From the NCBI GenBank assembly GCA_028875075.1, contig JAPPGF010000011.1, forward strand, positions 1 through 64,000: a DNA stretch of 64,000 nt. Direction: 5' to 3'. The DNA comes from Gemmatimonadota bacterium (GTDB lineage Bacteria > Gemmatimonadota > Gemmatimonadetes > Longimicrobiales > Gaopeijiaceae). A model generated the notes under the pieces. That model saw only the letters and a list, made by a program, of their open reading frames with translations. It was not told where the DNA came from and searched no databases. Shown here piece by piece: positions 29,396-37,477 of the stretch; within the stretch, counting starts at the first letter, position 1; every line of letters starts with the position of its first letter. The translations under genes and the position numbers were made by a program.

Positions 29396-30387
29396 CCGAG
29401 CGGCTCCGACTGGTCCTCCTCGCCCTCGGAAATCGCGTCTCTCATGGACGTATCGGATTGGATGTTGCGATAGCGCATATAGTCCATAACCCCGAGGTTG
29501 CCGGACTGGAACGCTTCGGCTATCGCGAGCGGGACCCGTGCTTCCGCCTCGACGAGACGGGCGCGCATCTCCTGAACCTTGGCGCGGTTCTCCTGTTCCG
29601 AGGCCACGGCCATTGCCCTGCGCTCCTCGGCACGCGCCTGCGCGACACGTTTGTCCGCCTCCGCCTGATCGGTTTGGAGCTCGGCGCCGATGTTCTTGCC
29701 GACGTCGATGTCCGCGATGTCGATGGAAAGGATTTCGAACGCGGTTCCCGCGTCGAGGCCGCGGGCCAACACGGTCTTCGAGATGTTATCTGGGTTCTCC
29801 AGCACCGCCTTGTGCGTGTCGGAAGAGCCGATATTCGACACGATCCCTTCGCCCACGCGCGCGAGTACGGTTTCCTCGCCCGCACCCCCTACGAGGCGGT
29901 TGATGTTCACGCGCACTGTGACTCGCGCGATGGCGATGAGCTGGATACCGTCGCGTGCCATAGCGGCAACACGCGGTGTGGTGATTACCTTTGGGTTGAC
30001 CGATACCTGGACCGCCTCGAAGACATCGCGACCGGCAAGGTCGATGGCAGCCGCCTGCTGGAACGACAGGTCGATGTTGGCCTTGTCCGCGCTGATCAGC
30101 GCGCGTACGACGCGGTCGACCGCACCCCCGGCCAAGTAGTGTGCCTCAAGGTCGCCGATAGCGAGCGGAAGACCCGCCTTGGTGGCCCAGATGAGCGGGC
30201 GCACGACTGCCGGCGGGTTAACCTTGCGGAGCCGCATCCCGACTAGGTAGAGGATTCCGACCTTCACCCCGGCCGAGATCGCCTCCACCCACAGTCGCAC
30301 GGGAATTGCCCACAGAATGATCGACAGCAGGATTACGCTGGCGATCAGCACGAATACCGATGTCGCGAAGACAAATTGCTCAGGCAT
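29392..30387 (-). CDS. floA: Flotillin-like protein FloA
   Basis: 331 residues. An N-terminal membrane hairpin (two hydrophobic stretches within residues 8-50) precedes an SPFH domain with LADL-like [37 protein letters not shown] and a coiled coil rich in Ala/Glu ([20 protein letters not shown]). It ends with the FloA-type [21 protein letters not shown]. FloA organises membrane microdomains. The neighbour is NfeD, its known genomic partner, ending 36 bp upstream. Confidence 0.95.
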   Translation of the reverse strand: MPEQFVFATSVFVLIASVILLSIILWAIPVRLWVEAISAGVKVGILYLVGMRLRKVNPPAVVRPLIWATKAGLPLAIGDLEAHYLAGGAVDRVVRALISADKANIDLSFQQAAAIDLAGRDVFEAVQVSVNPKVITTPRVAAMARDGIQLIAIARVTVRVNINRLVGGAGEETVLARVGEGIVSNIGSSDTHKAVLENPDNISKTVLARGLDAGTAFEILSIDIADIDVGKNIGAELQTDQAEADKRVAQARAEERRAMAVASEQENRAKVQEMRARLVEAEARVPLAIAEAFQSGNLGVMDYMRYRNIQSDTSMRDAISEGEEDQSEPLG

Positions 30388-30422
30388 GAGAAGACTCCGA
30401 TAGCAGGAAAGTCATCGGCAAA

Positions 30423-31790
30423 TCAGGAAGCGTCGCCTTCCGGCGTGGGCGCTTCGGTCGCCTCCATGGGACGAACAACGTGGCGGTATCCCTCGGACGC
30501 CACGACCTCGATGGCAGTGCCCTTCTGAACCCACTCCGCTTCCGAGACAACGTCGATCCGTTCGCCACCGAAGATACCGGTGCCAGACGGACGAAGATCG
30601 GTGGCGGCGATGCCCGGCCTCCCGACCAGATCCTCCCGGCGAACCGCTGAGGCGTATCCCGTTTCACGTGCGGTCTCGCTCCGGAGAAAGACCCCTGACC
30701 TTCCAAGTCGCCGATTCGACGGCAGGCGCCTGACAAAGTACCAAGATGCGACCAGGACGATAAGAATCGACGTGCTGAGTATGCCGGCCCCGCGCCCGAA
30801 GTCACCCGCGGTCGGCAGCTCACCGAGCAAACTCATGTAGAGTCCCCCCAGAACGCCAGCTGCACCGAGAAAGCCGAGCACGCCCACGCCCGGGACAAGG
30901 AACACCTCCAGAGCGATCAGGACCAGACCAGCCACGAACAGGATCAACCCCTCGAGCCCGGCGAGCCCGATCAACAGGTGCGAGCCGAAGAACAGGCTGA
31001 GCGCAACCAGCCCTACGGCGCCGGCGAGCCCGAGCCCGGGGGATTGGACCTCGACGATCAGACCGAGGAAACCCAGCGAGAGAAGCAACGGTGCGACCGC
31101 AGGATGCGTGAAGAAGCGCACGATCCGCTCCGCCCAATTGACGTCCGCGTCTTGAACAGGTGCACCGGCAGCGCCGATCGCGAGCATGAGCGCTTCCCAG
31201 TCTTCCACGGCGCGTGCCCACTCCAGCTCCACGGCTTCTTCCGTGGTGAGTGTAAGCAGCTTGCCCGCCTCGACGACGCCGGGAATCTCGATGTCCTCGT
31301 CCACCATGGCTTCGGCCACCCTAGGATCGAGCCCTCGAGCCTCCGCGAGCGCCCGCATCGTGCTCCGCATGGCGGAGACGATCTTCTCGGGCGCCCGCTC
31401 GCCGGAGCCCACGACCGGTGTTGCGGCGCCGATCACGGCACCCGGTCGCATGTGGATCTCGTCCGCCGCGAGCGAGATCATCGCGCCGGCGGAGAATGCT
31501 CTTCGGTTTATGTAGGCATGAACGGGAATCGCCGCGTCGCTCAGGGCGTCGGTGATGCGTTCAGCCGCGTCCACGCGGCCGCCGGGCGTGTCGATGTCGA
31601 GAACCAGGGCCACTGCGTCCGCAGACTCGGCCTCTCGTACACTGCGCTCGATAAACGGCGCCAGCCCGAGCTCGATCACCCCGTTGACCGGGACCCGATA
31701 GACCGTGCCCCGGCCGTCGCCCGCCTCCTGTCCCGCGAGCGGAGCGGTCAACGTGCACAGGAGCACAAGCGCTGTGGCCTCGTTGCGCAT
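30423..31790 (-). CDS. NfeD long form: membrane serine protease with NfeD OB-fold
   Basis: About 455 residues. Signal peptide, then a ClpP/crotonase-like serine protease domain (residues about 30-210) with the nucleophile in RRAFSAGAMISLAADEI, four to five transmembrane segments (about 235-370), and a C-terminal NfeD OB-fold (GRPGIAATDLRPSGTGIFGGERIDVVSEAEWVQKG). This long form is the stomatin/flotillin-associated protease. The ATG at 31790 follows GGGGAGGAG with 7-base spacing; an upstream in-frame start at 31895 lacks this. First gene of nfeD-floA-downstream membrane protein. Confidence 0.93.
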   Translation of the reverse strand: MRNEATALVLLCTLTAPLAGQEAGDGRGTVYRVPVNGVIELGLAPFIERSVREAESADAVALVLDIDTPGGRVDAAERITDALSDAAIPVHAYINRRAFSAGAMISLAADEIHMRPGAVIGAATPVVGSGERAPEKIVSAMRSTMRALAEARGLDPRVAEAMVDEDIEIPGVVEAGKLLTLTTEEAVELEWARAVEDWEALMLAIGAAGAPVQDADVNWAERIVRFFTHPAVAPLLLSLGFLGLIVEVQSPGLGLAGAVGLVALSLFFGSHLLIGLAGLEGLILFVAGLVLIALEVFLVPGVGVLGFLGAAGVLGGLYMSLLGELPTAGDFGRGAGILSTSILIVLVASWYFVRRLPSNRRLGRSGVFLRSETARETGYASAVRREDLVGRPGIAATDLRPSGTGIFGGERIDVVSEAEWVQKGTAIEVVASEGYRHVVRPMEATEAPTPEGDAS

Positions 31791-32226
31791 CCAGTGACTC
31801 CTCCCCACGGGGACTGAGAGTGCCATCCGTGCTTCCTTCAACATAAGCCCGGAACGGTCGCGGGCGAGCACGACAGTGAGGCGCCGGCCCTTCACGCGCC
31901 GCGCCAGTCGAACGAATACCCTTGCCGAGTCTCAGTGCGACGGCTCTCGCCTGGCAACGAGCCCGGTAAGCGTCTCCCGGTCAGGTCCGGCGACTGCGCT
32001 CCCCTGGGCCGTGACTAGTTCGAGCTTGGCGGGCAGGCCCACCGTCGACGCGCCATCAGGTGCCTCGTCACGTCGCCAATTCCCCGGTCAGTCTGTTCCC
32101 GCATCCCGGGGCGGGTCCAGCCCCTGCGGGTCGTCGTTCTAATCTTCAGCGCACAGTCAGGGCTGAAGCGCCGGGCCCAACGGCTACGGAGGTATGACCT
32201 CGTGGCCGGTGTGGCTCCTGCTCGCT
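31791..32226. other. Intergenic region between nfeD and bactofilin gene
   Basis: About 436 bp. It holds the nfeD promoter region, not resolved further. A 7-bp inverted repeat (CTTCAGC at 32144-32150 with GCTGAAG at 32162-32168) lies downstream of the bactofilin gene and may end that transcript, but it is weak. No other feature was recognised. Confidence 0.4.
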
Positions 32227-32769
32227 CTATTTCCTTGTTGCGCTCACTTTCGCGGCGACGCCCCCACGCTTCGCGGTGGGCGGCTGCGCCGGTGCCGTCG
32301 CGTTCTCCCCCTGGACAGCCTTGTCCGGGGCGGTCCTCGCTCGCCTTGTTTCTCGCCGCCCGCCCATCTCCACGCTGCCCCTGAAACGGGCCCCGTCCTG
32401 GACCACAACCCGTGGTGCCATGATGTCGCCCTCGACCCAGGCTGACAGCTGCAAGACGACCCGCTCCTCCCCTGTCAAGTCGCCCTCGACTCTGCCTGCC
32501 ACGGCGACCACTCGACCGGTGATGTTCCCCTTCACCCTACCGTCGGGTCCCACGGTCACGGCGTGCCGGCCCGACGCGACCGAACCGTGCACGTGCCCGT
32601 CGATTACCAAGTCCTCTTGGCACGTCACCTCACCGTGGATGGTGACGGCGCAGGCGATGGTGGCTTGGTCCCGCGCGCGCGGGCTATCAGGCGGCCGGTC
32701 GGGCTTCGTCTCGATCTTCCTAGCCGGCGCAGTGTCCTGCCGTGTCGGTGTTCGCTTTTTCCACACCAT
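32227..32769 (-). CDS. Bactofilin (polymer-forming cytoskeletal protein)
   Basis: 180 residues. A disordered basic N-terminus (about 35 residues), a central right-handed beta-helix domain (IHGEVTCQEDLVIDGHVHGSV, GRVKGNITGRVVAVAGRVEGDL, AWVEGDIMAPRVVVQDGARFRGSVEM) with the repeating G-x-hydrophobic-x-G pattern of bactofilins, and a disordered C-terminal tail rich in Ala/Pro/Lys. It forms membrane-associated filaments involved in cell shape. It is monocistronic. Confidence 0.93.
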   Translation of the reverse strand: MVWKKRTPTRQDTAPARKIETKPDRPPDSPRARDQATIACAVTIHGEVTCQEDLVIDGHVHGSVASGRHAVTVGPDGRVKGNITGRVVAVAGRVEGDLTGEERVVLQLSAWVEGDIMAPRVVVQDGARFRGSVEMGGRRETRRARTAPDKAVQGENATAPAQPPTAKRGGVAAKVSATRK

Positions 32770-32952
32770 GCGATCGCCTCCGCTCCTCTCAACGGTGATC
32801 GATTGAGGAGAAGTGTGTCTATCGCGGGCGTCGGGAAGAATCCTCTATCGATCTGGCGAAGATCGAAGGGCGGGCGCAAGAAGTGCTTGCCGGCGTTCGA
32901 CGACGCCCAGGGATCCCAGCGACCCCGGCAACGGAATCTACCGTGGTTACGC

Positions 32953-34128
32953 TCACTTGGAACGGTCGAGTGCCTGCTCGATGTCCGCCACGATGTCGGC
33001 GGCGGACTCAAGCCCGACGGAGATCCGAACGAGCCCGGGTGTGATGCCCACGGCCAGCCGCTCTTCCTCGCTCATACGTGCATGCGTGGTCGAGGCCGGG
33101 TGCGTCGCGATGGTACGTGTATCGCCCAGGTTGGCCGTAAGCGAGCACATACGGAGTCTGTCCAGGAACCTGCGGCCCTGCTCGATCCCGCCCGCCGCCT
33201 TGAACGCGAGGATGCCTCCGCCCCAGCGCATCTGCTGCTTCGCGATCTCGTAGCGGGGATGGGAGGGAAGCAGCGGGTACATGACGTCCTCCACGTCGGC
33301 GCGAGCCTCCAGCCTGCGCGCCAACTCAAGTGCGTTCTCCGAGTGCCGCTCCATCCTGAGTTCGAGCGTCTCCAGGCTGCGCGACAGGAGCCAGGCGTTG
33401 AAGGGCGAGAGGGCCGGCCCGGTGTTGCGGCAAAACCAATAGATGTCGTCGATCAACTTCCGCTTCCCGACAACGACTCCGCCCACGACGCGACCCTGGC
33501 CATCGATGTACTTGGTTCCGGAATGCAGGCTCAGGTCCGCGCCATACCCGATCGGCCGGGAAATCACAGGGGTGGCCAAGCAGTTGTCTACCACGAGGAT
33601 CAGCTCGTGAGCGCGCGCGAACTCACCAAGCCACGCGAGGTCGACCACGTCAATGCCCGGATTGGTCGGCGTCTCGACGTAGAGGAGTCTGCTGTTCTTC
33701 CGCAGCGCTTTGGCCCACGAGTCCGTGTCGTCCACGTCTACGTATGTGTGCGTGATCCCGAAGCGCGGCAGGATCTTCGTGAACAGAGTGTGGGTGGCCC
33801 CGAACACCGCTCGGCACGATACGATATGATCGCCGGCGCTGCACAAGGCCCCGAACGTCCCGAACACGGCCGCCATGCCCGACGCCATCGCAAACCCGGA
33901 CTCGGCGCCCTCGAGCACACACATGCGGTCCACGAACTCGCGAACGTTGGGGTTGGAGAAGCGGCTGTAGATCGGTCGCTCGATCTCGTCCGCGAAGGCC
34001 GCGCGCATCTCCTCCGCGTCGTCGAACACGAAGCTGCTCGTGACGAACACGGGAACGGCGTGCTCTTTGTGAGGAGAGCGCTCGGCCTGGAGACGGATGC
34101 TGCGGGTCTGCGGGTCCTGCTCGGCCAT
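32953..34128 (-). CDS. metZ: O-succinylhomoserine sulfhydrylase-like PLP enzyme
   Basis: 391 residues of the Cys/Met metabolism PLP family. The PLP lysine is in LSLHSGTKYIDGQG, the aspartate in VDNCLATP, the neighbouring-subunit phosphate site in YSRFSNPN, and the C-terminal SVGLES motif is present. The N-terminal SPHKEHAVPVFVTSSFVFDDAEEMRAAF pattern is that of MetZ, which makes homocysteine from O-succinylhomoserine and sulfide. It is the likely next step after the MetX at 22145. Cystathionine gamma-synthase activity is an alternative. No SAM riboswitch was found upstream. Confidence 0.88.
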   Translation of the reverse strand: MAEQDPQTRSIRLQAERSPHKEHAVPVFVTSSFVFDDAEEMRAAFADEIERPIYSRFSNPNVREFVDRMCVLEGAESGFAMASGMAAVFGTFGALCSAGDHIVSCRAVFGATHTLFTKILPRFGITHTYVDVDDTDSWAKALRKNSRLLYVETPTNPGIDVVDLAWLGEFARAHELILVVDNCLATPVISRPIGYGADLSLHSGTKYIDGQGRVVGGVVVGKRKLIDDIYWFCRNTGPALSPFNAWLLSRSLETLELRMERHSENALELARRLEARADVEDVMYPLLPSHPRYEIAKQQMRWGGGILAFKAAGGIEQGRRFLDRLRMCSLTANLGDTRTIATHPASTTHARMSEEERLAVGITPGLVRISVGLESAADIVADIEQALDRSK

Positions 34129-34459
34129 GGTCTCGCATTGGGCTCGGGTTCTCGGGCGGTGAGTCGAGCAAAGGTAATGGGACCCTACCGGGCCTACGAG
34201 TGCCGAACGCCCACCGCCCCCGTCTCCCCCGAAGAGACGGCGGGCCCAGGGCGGTCGCCCGCTCGAGCACGGGCCGGTTTGCCAACGCGACCGGCAGCCG
34301 CTATCGAGTCGCGAGTGGGGAGGGCTTCTCTCCGAGTACGCCGCGGCGTGCGAATCGGGTCAGGGGAAGATCCGTGAGCCGCGGCTGGCGACACGTAACG
34401 AACGTCTTCGTCTGGAGAATCGCCGTGCCGGTTCTCCGCGCGACCGGCGAGGAACCATA
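34129..34459. other. Intergenic region between divergent metZ and M50-like gene
   Basis: About 330 bp. A 7-bp inverted repeat (CCGTCTC with GAGACGG, near 34219-34240) is the only structure that stands out. I looked for SAM-I, SAM-II and SAM-IV type cores ahead of metZ and saw none. Confidence 0.4.
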
Positions 34460-35167
34460 TTGTCGGATGCGCTCGTCCCCGGAAGCCAGTCCTCAATGAT
34501 ACGGAAAGCCCGTCGGCGACGGGCATTTGTGGTGAGTTTCACGGTCTACTTCGCTCTCCTATGGGCCCTCTGGGAGACTCCGGCCGTGTATCCGCTCAAG
34601 ATATTCGTCGTGCTACTTCACGAGCTGTCACACGCCGTTGCCGTGTGGGTAAGCGGTGGGAGCGTTGAGTGGATCACGCTCGATCCGGACCAAGGAGGTG
34701 TGACGTTCGCCTCCGGTGGCAACGCGTTCCTCGCGTTGTCCGCCGGTTACCTTGGCAGCCTGTTCTTCGGCTCTATACTAGTGATCGTTGCCCATCTGAG
34801 GCGCGTACACGCGGCTTGGGTGAATGCTGGTGTGGGAGCTCTCGTTCTCGCACTCACCATATTCTACCTGCGAGGGGCCTTCGCGGTCTTCTTCGGAGCG
34901 GCGTTCGGGATCGGGCTGTTGGCAAGCGCCCGGCACCTGTCCGAGCTCTGGAACCGACGGCTAGTGCTGGTGCTGGGCATGACCAGCTGCCTCTACGCCG
35001 TACTCGATATCAAGTCGGACGTTCTCGACCGGCCCGCCCTGTCCTCTGACGCTGCTATCCTCGCTGATCTGACCGGGCTACCCACGCTTTTCTGGGGCTT
35101 GCTCTGGATCGCGGTCGCGGTCGCGACGTGCGCTGCACTCCTCCGCTGGGCATGGCGGCGAGCGTAG
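34460..35167 (+). CDS. M50-type membrane metalloprotease
   Basis: 235 residues with about five transmembrane segments. The HExxH zinc motif is HELSHA in the second hydrophobic stretch, and a later SAGYLGS motif resembles the region after the active site in M50B proteins. A third zinc ligand (Asp) cannot be placed with certainty; LDIKSDVLD is a candidate. I chose the TTG at 34460 because GAGG precedes it by seven bases; an ATG at 34496 has no ribosome site. It is monocistronic; the substrate is unknown. Confidence 0.82.
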   Translation: MSDALVPGSQSSMIRKARRRRAFVVSFTVYFALLWALWETPAVYPLKIFVVLLHELSHAVAVWVSGGSVEWITLDPDQGGVTFASGGNAFLALSAGYLGSLFFGSILVIVAHLRRVHAAWVNAGVGALVLALTIFYLRGAFAVFFGAAFGIGLLASARHLSELWNRRLVLVLGMTSCLYAVLDIKSDVLDRPALSSDAAILADLTGLPTLFWGLLWIAVAVATCAALLRWAWRRA

Positions 35168-35498
35168 TCTCGACGGCAGCACATCACTTCCGGCGCCATG
35201 CCCGGCCGTCGTAGGGCACGCGGTCGAAGTGGGCGGCTCATCGCGACTCGATGCGAACCGGGCGACGGGCTGGGCGCTCATCTGCGCCGCTGCGCCCGAG
35301 CCGCGGTGCCGTTCTTGGAGCGGAGAACGAGGGCGGAGGGGGAGGAAGAGGTCGAGCGGTGAAGAGGTGCGAGTTATGGAACGGATGCACGAGCACTGGC
35401 AACCATGCGACTGCTCGTGTTATGCTACGGTTGAGGGGCTGAGGCGCAATCGTCGGTGTCTCGGTCCCTCGACGTTCCGCCCGATGTCCCACCCGAAC
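35168..35498. other. Leader region of the tiny ORF
   Basis: About 330 bp after the M50 gene. A TATGCT hexamer at 35420-35425 could be a -10 box for the transcript carrying the 20-codon ORF. An in-frame ATG at 35376 would make a 66-residue version of that ORF, but that protein has no family-like content. Confidence 0.35.
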
Positions 35499-35512
35499 AA
35501 AGGAGGTGATCC
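35499..35512 (+). promoter_or_regulatory. 14-nt perfect anti-16S Shine-Dalgarno
   Basis: AAAGGAGGTGATCC is the full complement of the conserved 3' end of 16S rRNA (GGATCACCTCCTTT). The core AGGAGG lies seven bases before a TTG, ideal spacing. No other gene in this window has so long a match. Confidence 0.8.
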
Positions 35513-35513
35513 C

Positions 35514-35576
35514 TTGTCTAGTCCCAGTAGTCTGTCCGGCCCGGTACGGGCAAGCGATCGCCGCTTCGGCCGCTAG
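35514..35576 (+). CDS. 20-residue peptide ORF behind an extended Shine-Dalgarno
   Basis: TTG start, 20 codons, TAG stop: MSSPSSLSGPVRASDRRFGR, Ser-rich at the start and Arg-rich at the end. Nothing similar comes to mind. The evidence that it is translated is the optimal ribosome site; the peptide may matter less than the act of initiation (a leader, or a ribosome-binding RNA). It is followed by about 100 bases of stable hairpins (a 7-bp GCCGATC/GATCGGC stem near 35609-35625 and TGTCC/GGACA) and a strong terminator. Confidence 0.5.
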   Translation: MSSPSSLSGPVRASDRRFGR

Positions 35577-35672
35577 CCGCTCTCTCGTTGAGCTAGGCTA
35601 GTAGCCGATCTACGATCGGCGCTGTCCAAGCCGGACGCGGCCGTCGCGCCGGGTCCCGGACAGAGCGAAGCT

Positions 35673-35708
35673 CGAACGCCACCGGGGTCTCGCCCTCGGT
35701 GGCGTTCG
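35673..35708. terminator. 12-bp hairpin between tiny ORF and redoxin gene
   Basis: Arms 35673-35684 (CGAACGCCACCG) and 35697-35708, with an inner GGG/CCC pairing in the loop. It ends six bases before the 3' end of the convergent redoxin gene, so it probably serves both transcripts. Confidence 0.7.
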
Positions 35709-35713
35709 CCTAT

Positions 35714-36298
35714 TCAGGATCCGAACCACTCCGGCTCGTTGCCGGGTTTCCACTTGATGTTGCAGCCGATGCTCGGTACCTGTGCCGCGTCGGGCCGGAC
35801 CCCAGCCAATACCGCGTCGGCTGCTGAGCGAAGATCAGCACCCGTCGGCTCGCGACCGCTGCCGGGGCGGGTGTCGTCGAACTGGCCGCGATACGCCAGC
35901 CGCATCTCCCCATCGAAGAGGAAGAAGTCCGGCGTGCACGCCGCGCCGTATGCCTTGGCGACTTCCTGCGTCTCGTCGAAGCAGTACGGGAACGTGTAGC
36001 CCACGGATGCCGCCTCTTTCTTCATTTTCTCGGGCGCATCGTCCGGATACGCGACTGCATCGTTGCTTGAGATGGCGACGATCCCGAGACCCCGTTCCCC
36101 GTACTCCCTCCCGAACTGTGCGAGCGCCTCGCGCAGGTGCACCACGTAAGGACAGTGGTTGCAGATGAACATCACCAGCAAGCCCGGCCGCCCTCGGTAG
36201 TCGCCGTGATGGACGGCCTTGCCAGTGCTGACGTCCGCGAGCGAGAAGGACGGAACCTCCATGCCCAGTGGCTGCATCGTAGACGGAGTACGGGCCAT
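35714..36298 (-). CDS. Thioredoxin-fold (AhpC/TSA-like redoxin) protein
   Basis: 194 residues from the ATG at 36298. The active motif is CNHCP (CxxC) in LVMFICNHCPYVVHLREAL, followed by GLGIVAISSND, a cis-proline loop in GAACTPDFFLFD, and GQFDDTRPG. This is the widespread cytoplasmic redoxin group whose members end in PSIGCNIKWKPGNEP; that C-terminal signature is intact. It reduces peroxide or a disulfide partner; the substrate is unknown. The frame is open upstream to 36352 without family-like content. Confidence 0.9.
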   Translation of the reverse strand: MARTPSTMQPLGMEVPSFSLADVSTGKAVHHGDYRGRPGLLVMFICNHCPYVVHLREALAQFGREYGERGLGIVAISSNDAVAYPDDAPEKMKKEAASVGYTFPYCFDETQEVAKAYGAACTPDFFLFDGEMRLAYRGQFDDTRPGSGREPTGADLRSAADAVLAGVRPDAAQVPSIGCNIKWKPGNEPEWFGS

Positions 36299-36512
36299 GA
36301 ACGCTTTAACCCCTGAGAGCCTGCGCAGTGCCTTCCGGGACCAGCCATTCAATACACCCCGGTCCGCGCGTGGGCAAGTCCGGCCACACCGAGGCGTGGA
36401 CGACTTGCGCGTTGGACGACGCGAGGGAGCCGGCGCAGCGGGTTACCCGTCCAAGGGGCGGTTGGCCGACGGCCTTGGGGGGCGGGTCACAGCGCACCGT
36501 TCAATGCCTAGT

Positions 36513-36866
36513 TCAGGAGCACTGCCACGGCATATCGCAGTTGGTCAACCGTAAACGGTTCGCGCAACAAGCCGTGGTAGGGCAGGATCCCGGGAAGCTC
36601 TGCCTCCGCGCCCGGCGCGGCCCCGCCGAGACACCCAGGACTCGCGCGCCCGGCGTTCCGTCGAATAGCTCGACGATGGCCGCGACCCCTTCCTGGGCGG
36701 GCATGGCCAGGTCGGTCACCACCACGTCGACGGCGTCCCTGCGGAAGAGGTCCAGCCCTTCCCCGCTGTTACAGGCCTCGCGCACCTTGTGACCCTCTCG
36801 CATCAGGATCTTTCGAATCGTGCCGCGCATCACAGGATCACCGTCGATGACGAGCACGCGCCCCAT
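36513..36866 (-). CDS. Response-regulator receiver protein, apparent frameshift
   Basis: The first 80 or so residues are a receiver domain: VLVIDGDP (acidic pocket), VVVTDLAMP (phosphorylated Asp) and GVSAG (Ser). After that the frame becomes unlike any receiver. One extra base in the four-base G run at 36621-36624 would restore a normal end, ...LPYHGLLREPFTVDQLRYAV..., stopping at 36508 and giving a usual length near 119 residues. So the gene is either frameshifted or carries a sequencing error. In the restored version the invariant Lys before Pro is Glu (REPF), suggesting an atypical receiver. It starts four bases after greA ends. Confidence 0.8.
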   Translation of the reverse strand: MGRVLVIDGDPVMRGTIRKILMREGHKVREACNSGEGLDLFRRDAVDVVVTDLAMPAQEGVAAIVELFDGTPGARVLGVSAGPRRARRQSFPGSCPTTACCANRLRLTNCDMPWQCS

Positions 36867-36870
36867 GGCC

Positions 36871-37356
36871 TCAACCGCCTTCCACTCCAAGCTGCATCGG
36901 CAGGGTATACAGCTCCAGCACGCGGAAGCGACGTTCGCCGACCGGCAGCGCGATCACGACCTCCTCTCCCTCGCGTGCTCCCAGCAGGCCGCGGCCGATG
37001 GGAGAGGCGAGCGAAACCTGACCCGCGTCGAGATCCATGAAGTCACCGGCCACAATCGTGAAGTTCTCCTCCTCCTCCATCGACACGTTGAGGACACGTA
37101 CCCGCGAACCGAAGCCGACACGGTCGATGGGCATGTGGTCGGGATCGATCTTGGAGAGCTCGCCCATACGCTGGGTAAGCTGGCCGATGCGGGCCTGAAC
37201 AAACCCTTGGCGCTCGAGAGCCGACTTGTAGTCGGCATTTTCGCGCAAGTCACCGTGCTCCACTGCGGTCTTGATCGCCTTAGGCAGGACCACGGTGAGC
37301 TCGTGCGTGAGCCGTTCGATCTCGGCTTCGATGCGCGCGCGGATCTCGTCCAGCAT
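36871..37356 (-). CDS. greA: Transcription elongation factor GreA
   Basis: 161 residues. The N-terminal antiparallel coiled coil has the acidic tip DLRENADYKSA near residues 36-46, which delivers Mg2+ to the polymerase active site, and the C-terminal FKBP-like domain includes VSLASPIGRGLLGAREGEEV. It rescues backtracked RNA polymerase by stimulating transcript cleavage. The receiver gene follows after four bases, so the two are probably cotranscribed. Confidence 0.95.
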   Translation of the reverse strand: MLDEIRARIEAEIERLTHELTVVLPKAIKTAVEHGDLRENADYKSALERQGFVQARIGQLTQRMGELSKIDPDHMPIDRVGFGSRVRVLNVSMEEEENFTIVAGDFMDLDAGQVSLASPIGRGLLGAREGEEVVIALPVGERRFRVLELYTLPMQLGVEGG

Positions 37357-37477
37357 GACGGGTGTCGCAGAGAGGGGGCTACAAGAAATATGCCGTCCCG
37401 GAGCAGTCGGGGCGGATGTCCGGGCGCAATTGCAACGATAGGGGCTATTCGCGTGGCGGGAAAGGCCGGCTAGGGCG

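Noticed and set aside
34129-34459. Possible SAM riboswitch upstream of metZ
   Set aside because: None of the SAM-I, SAM-II or SAM-IV conserved core sequences could be found in the minus-strand leader.
35376-35576. 66-residue ORF containing the tiny peptide in frame (ATG at 35376)
   Set aside because: Its sequence has no protein-like pattern and the 14-nt Shine-Dalgarno sits inside it, which argues for initiation at the TTG 35514 instead.
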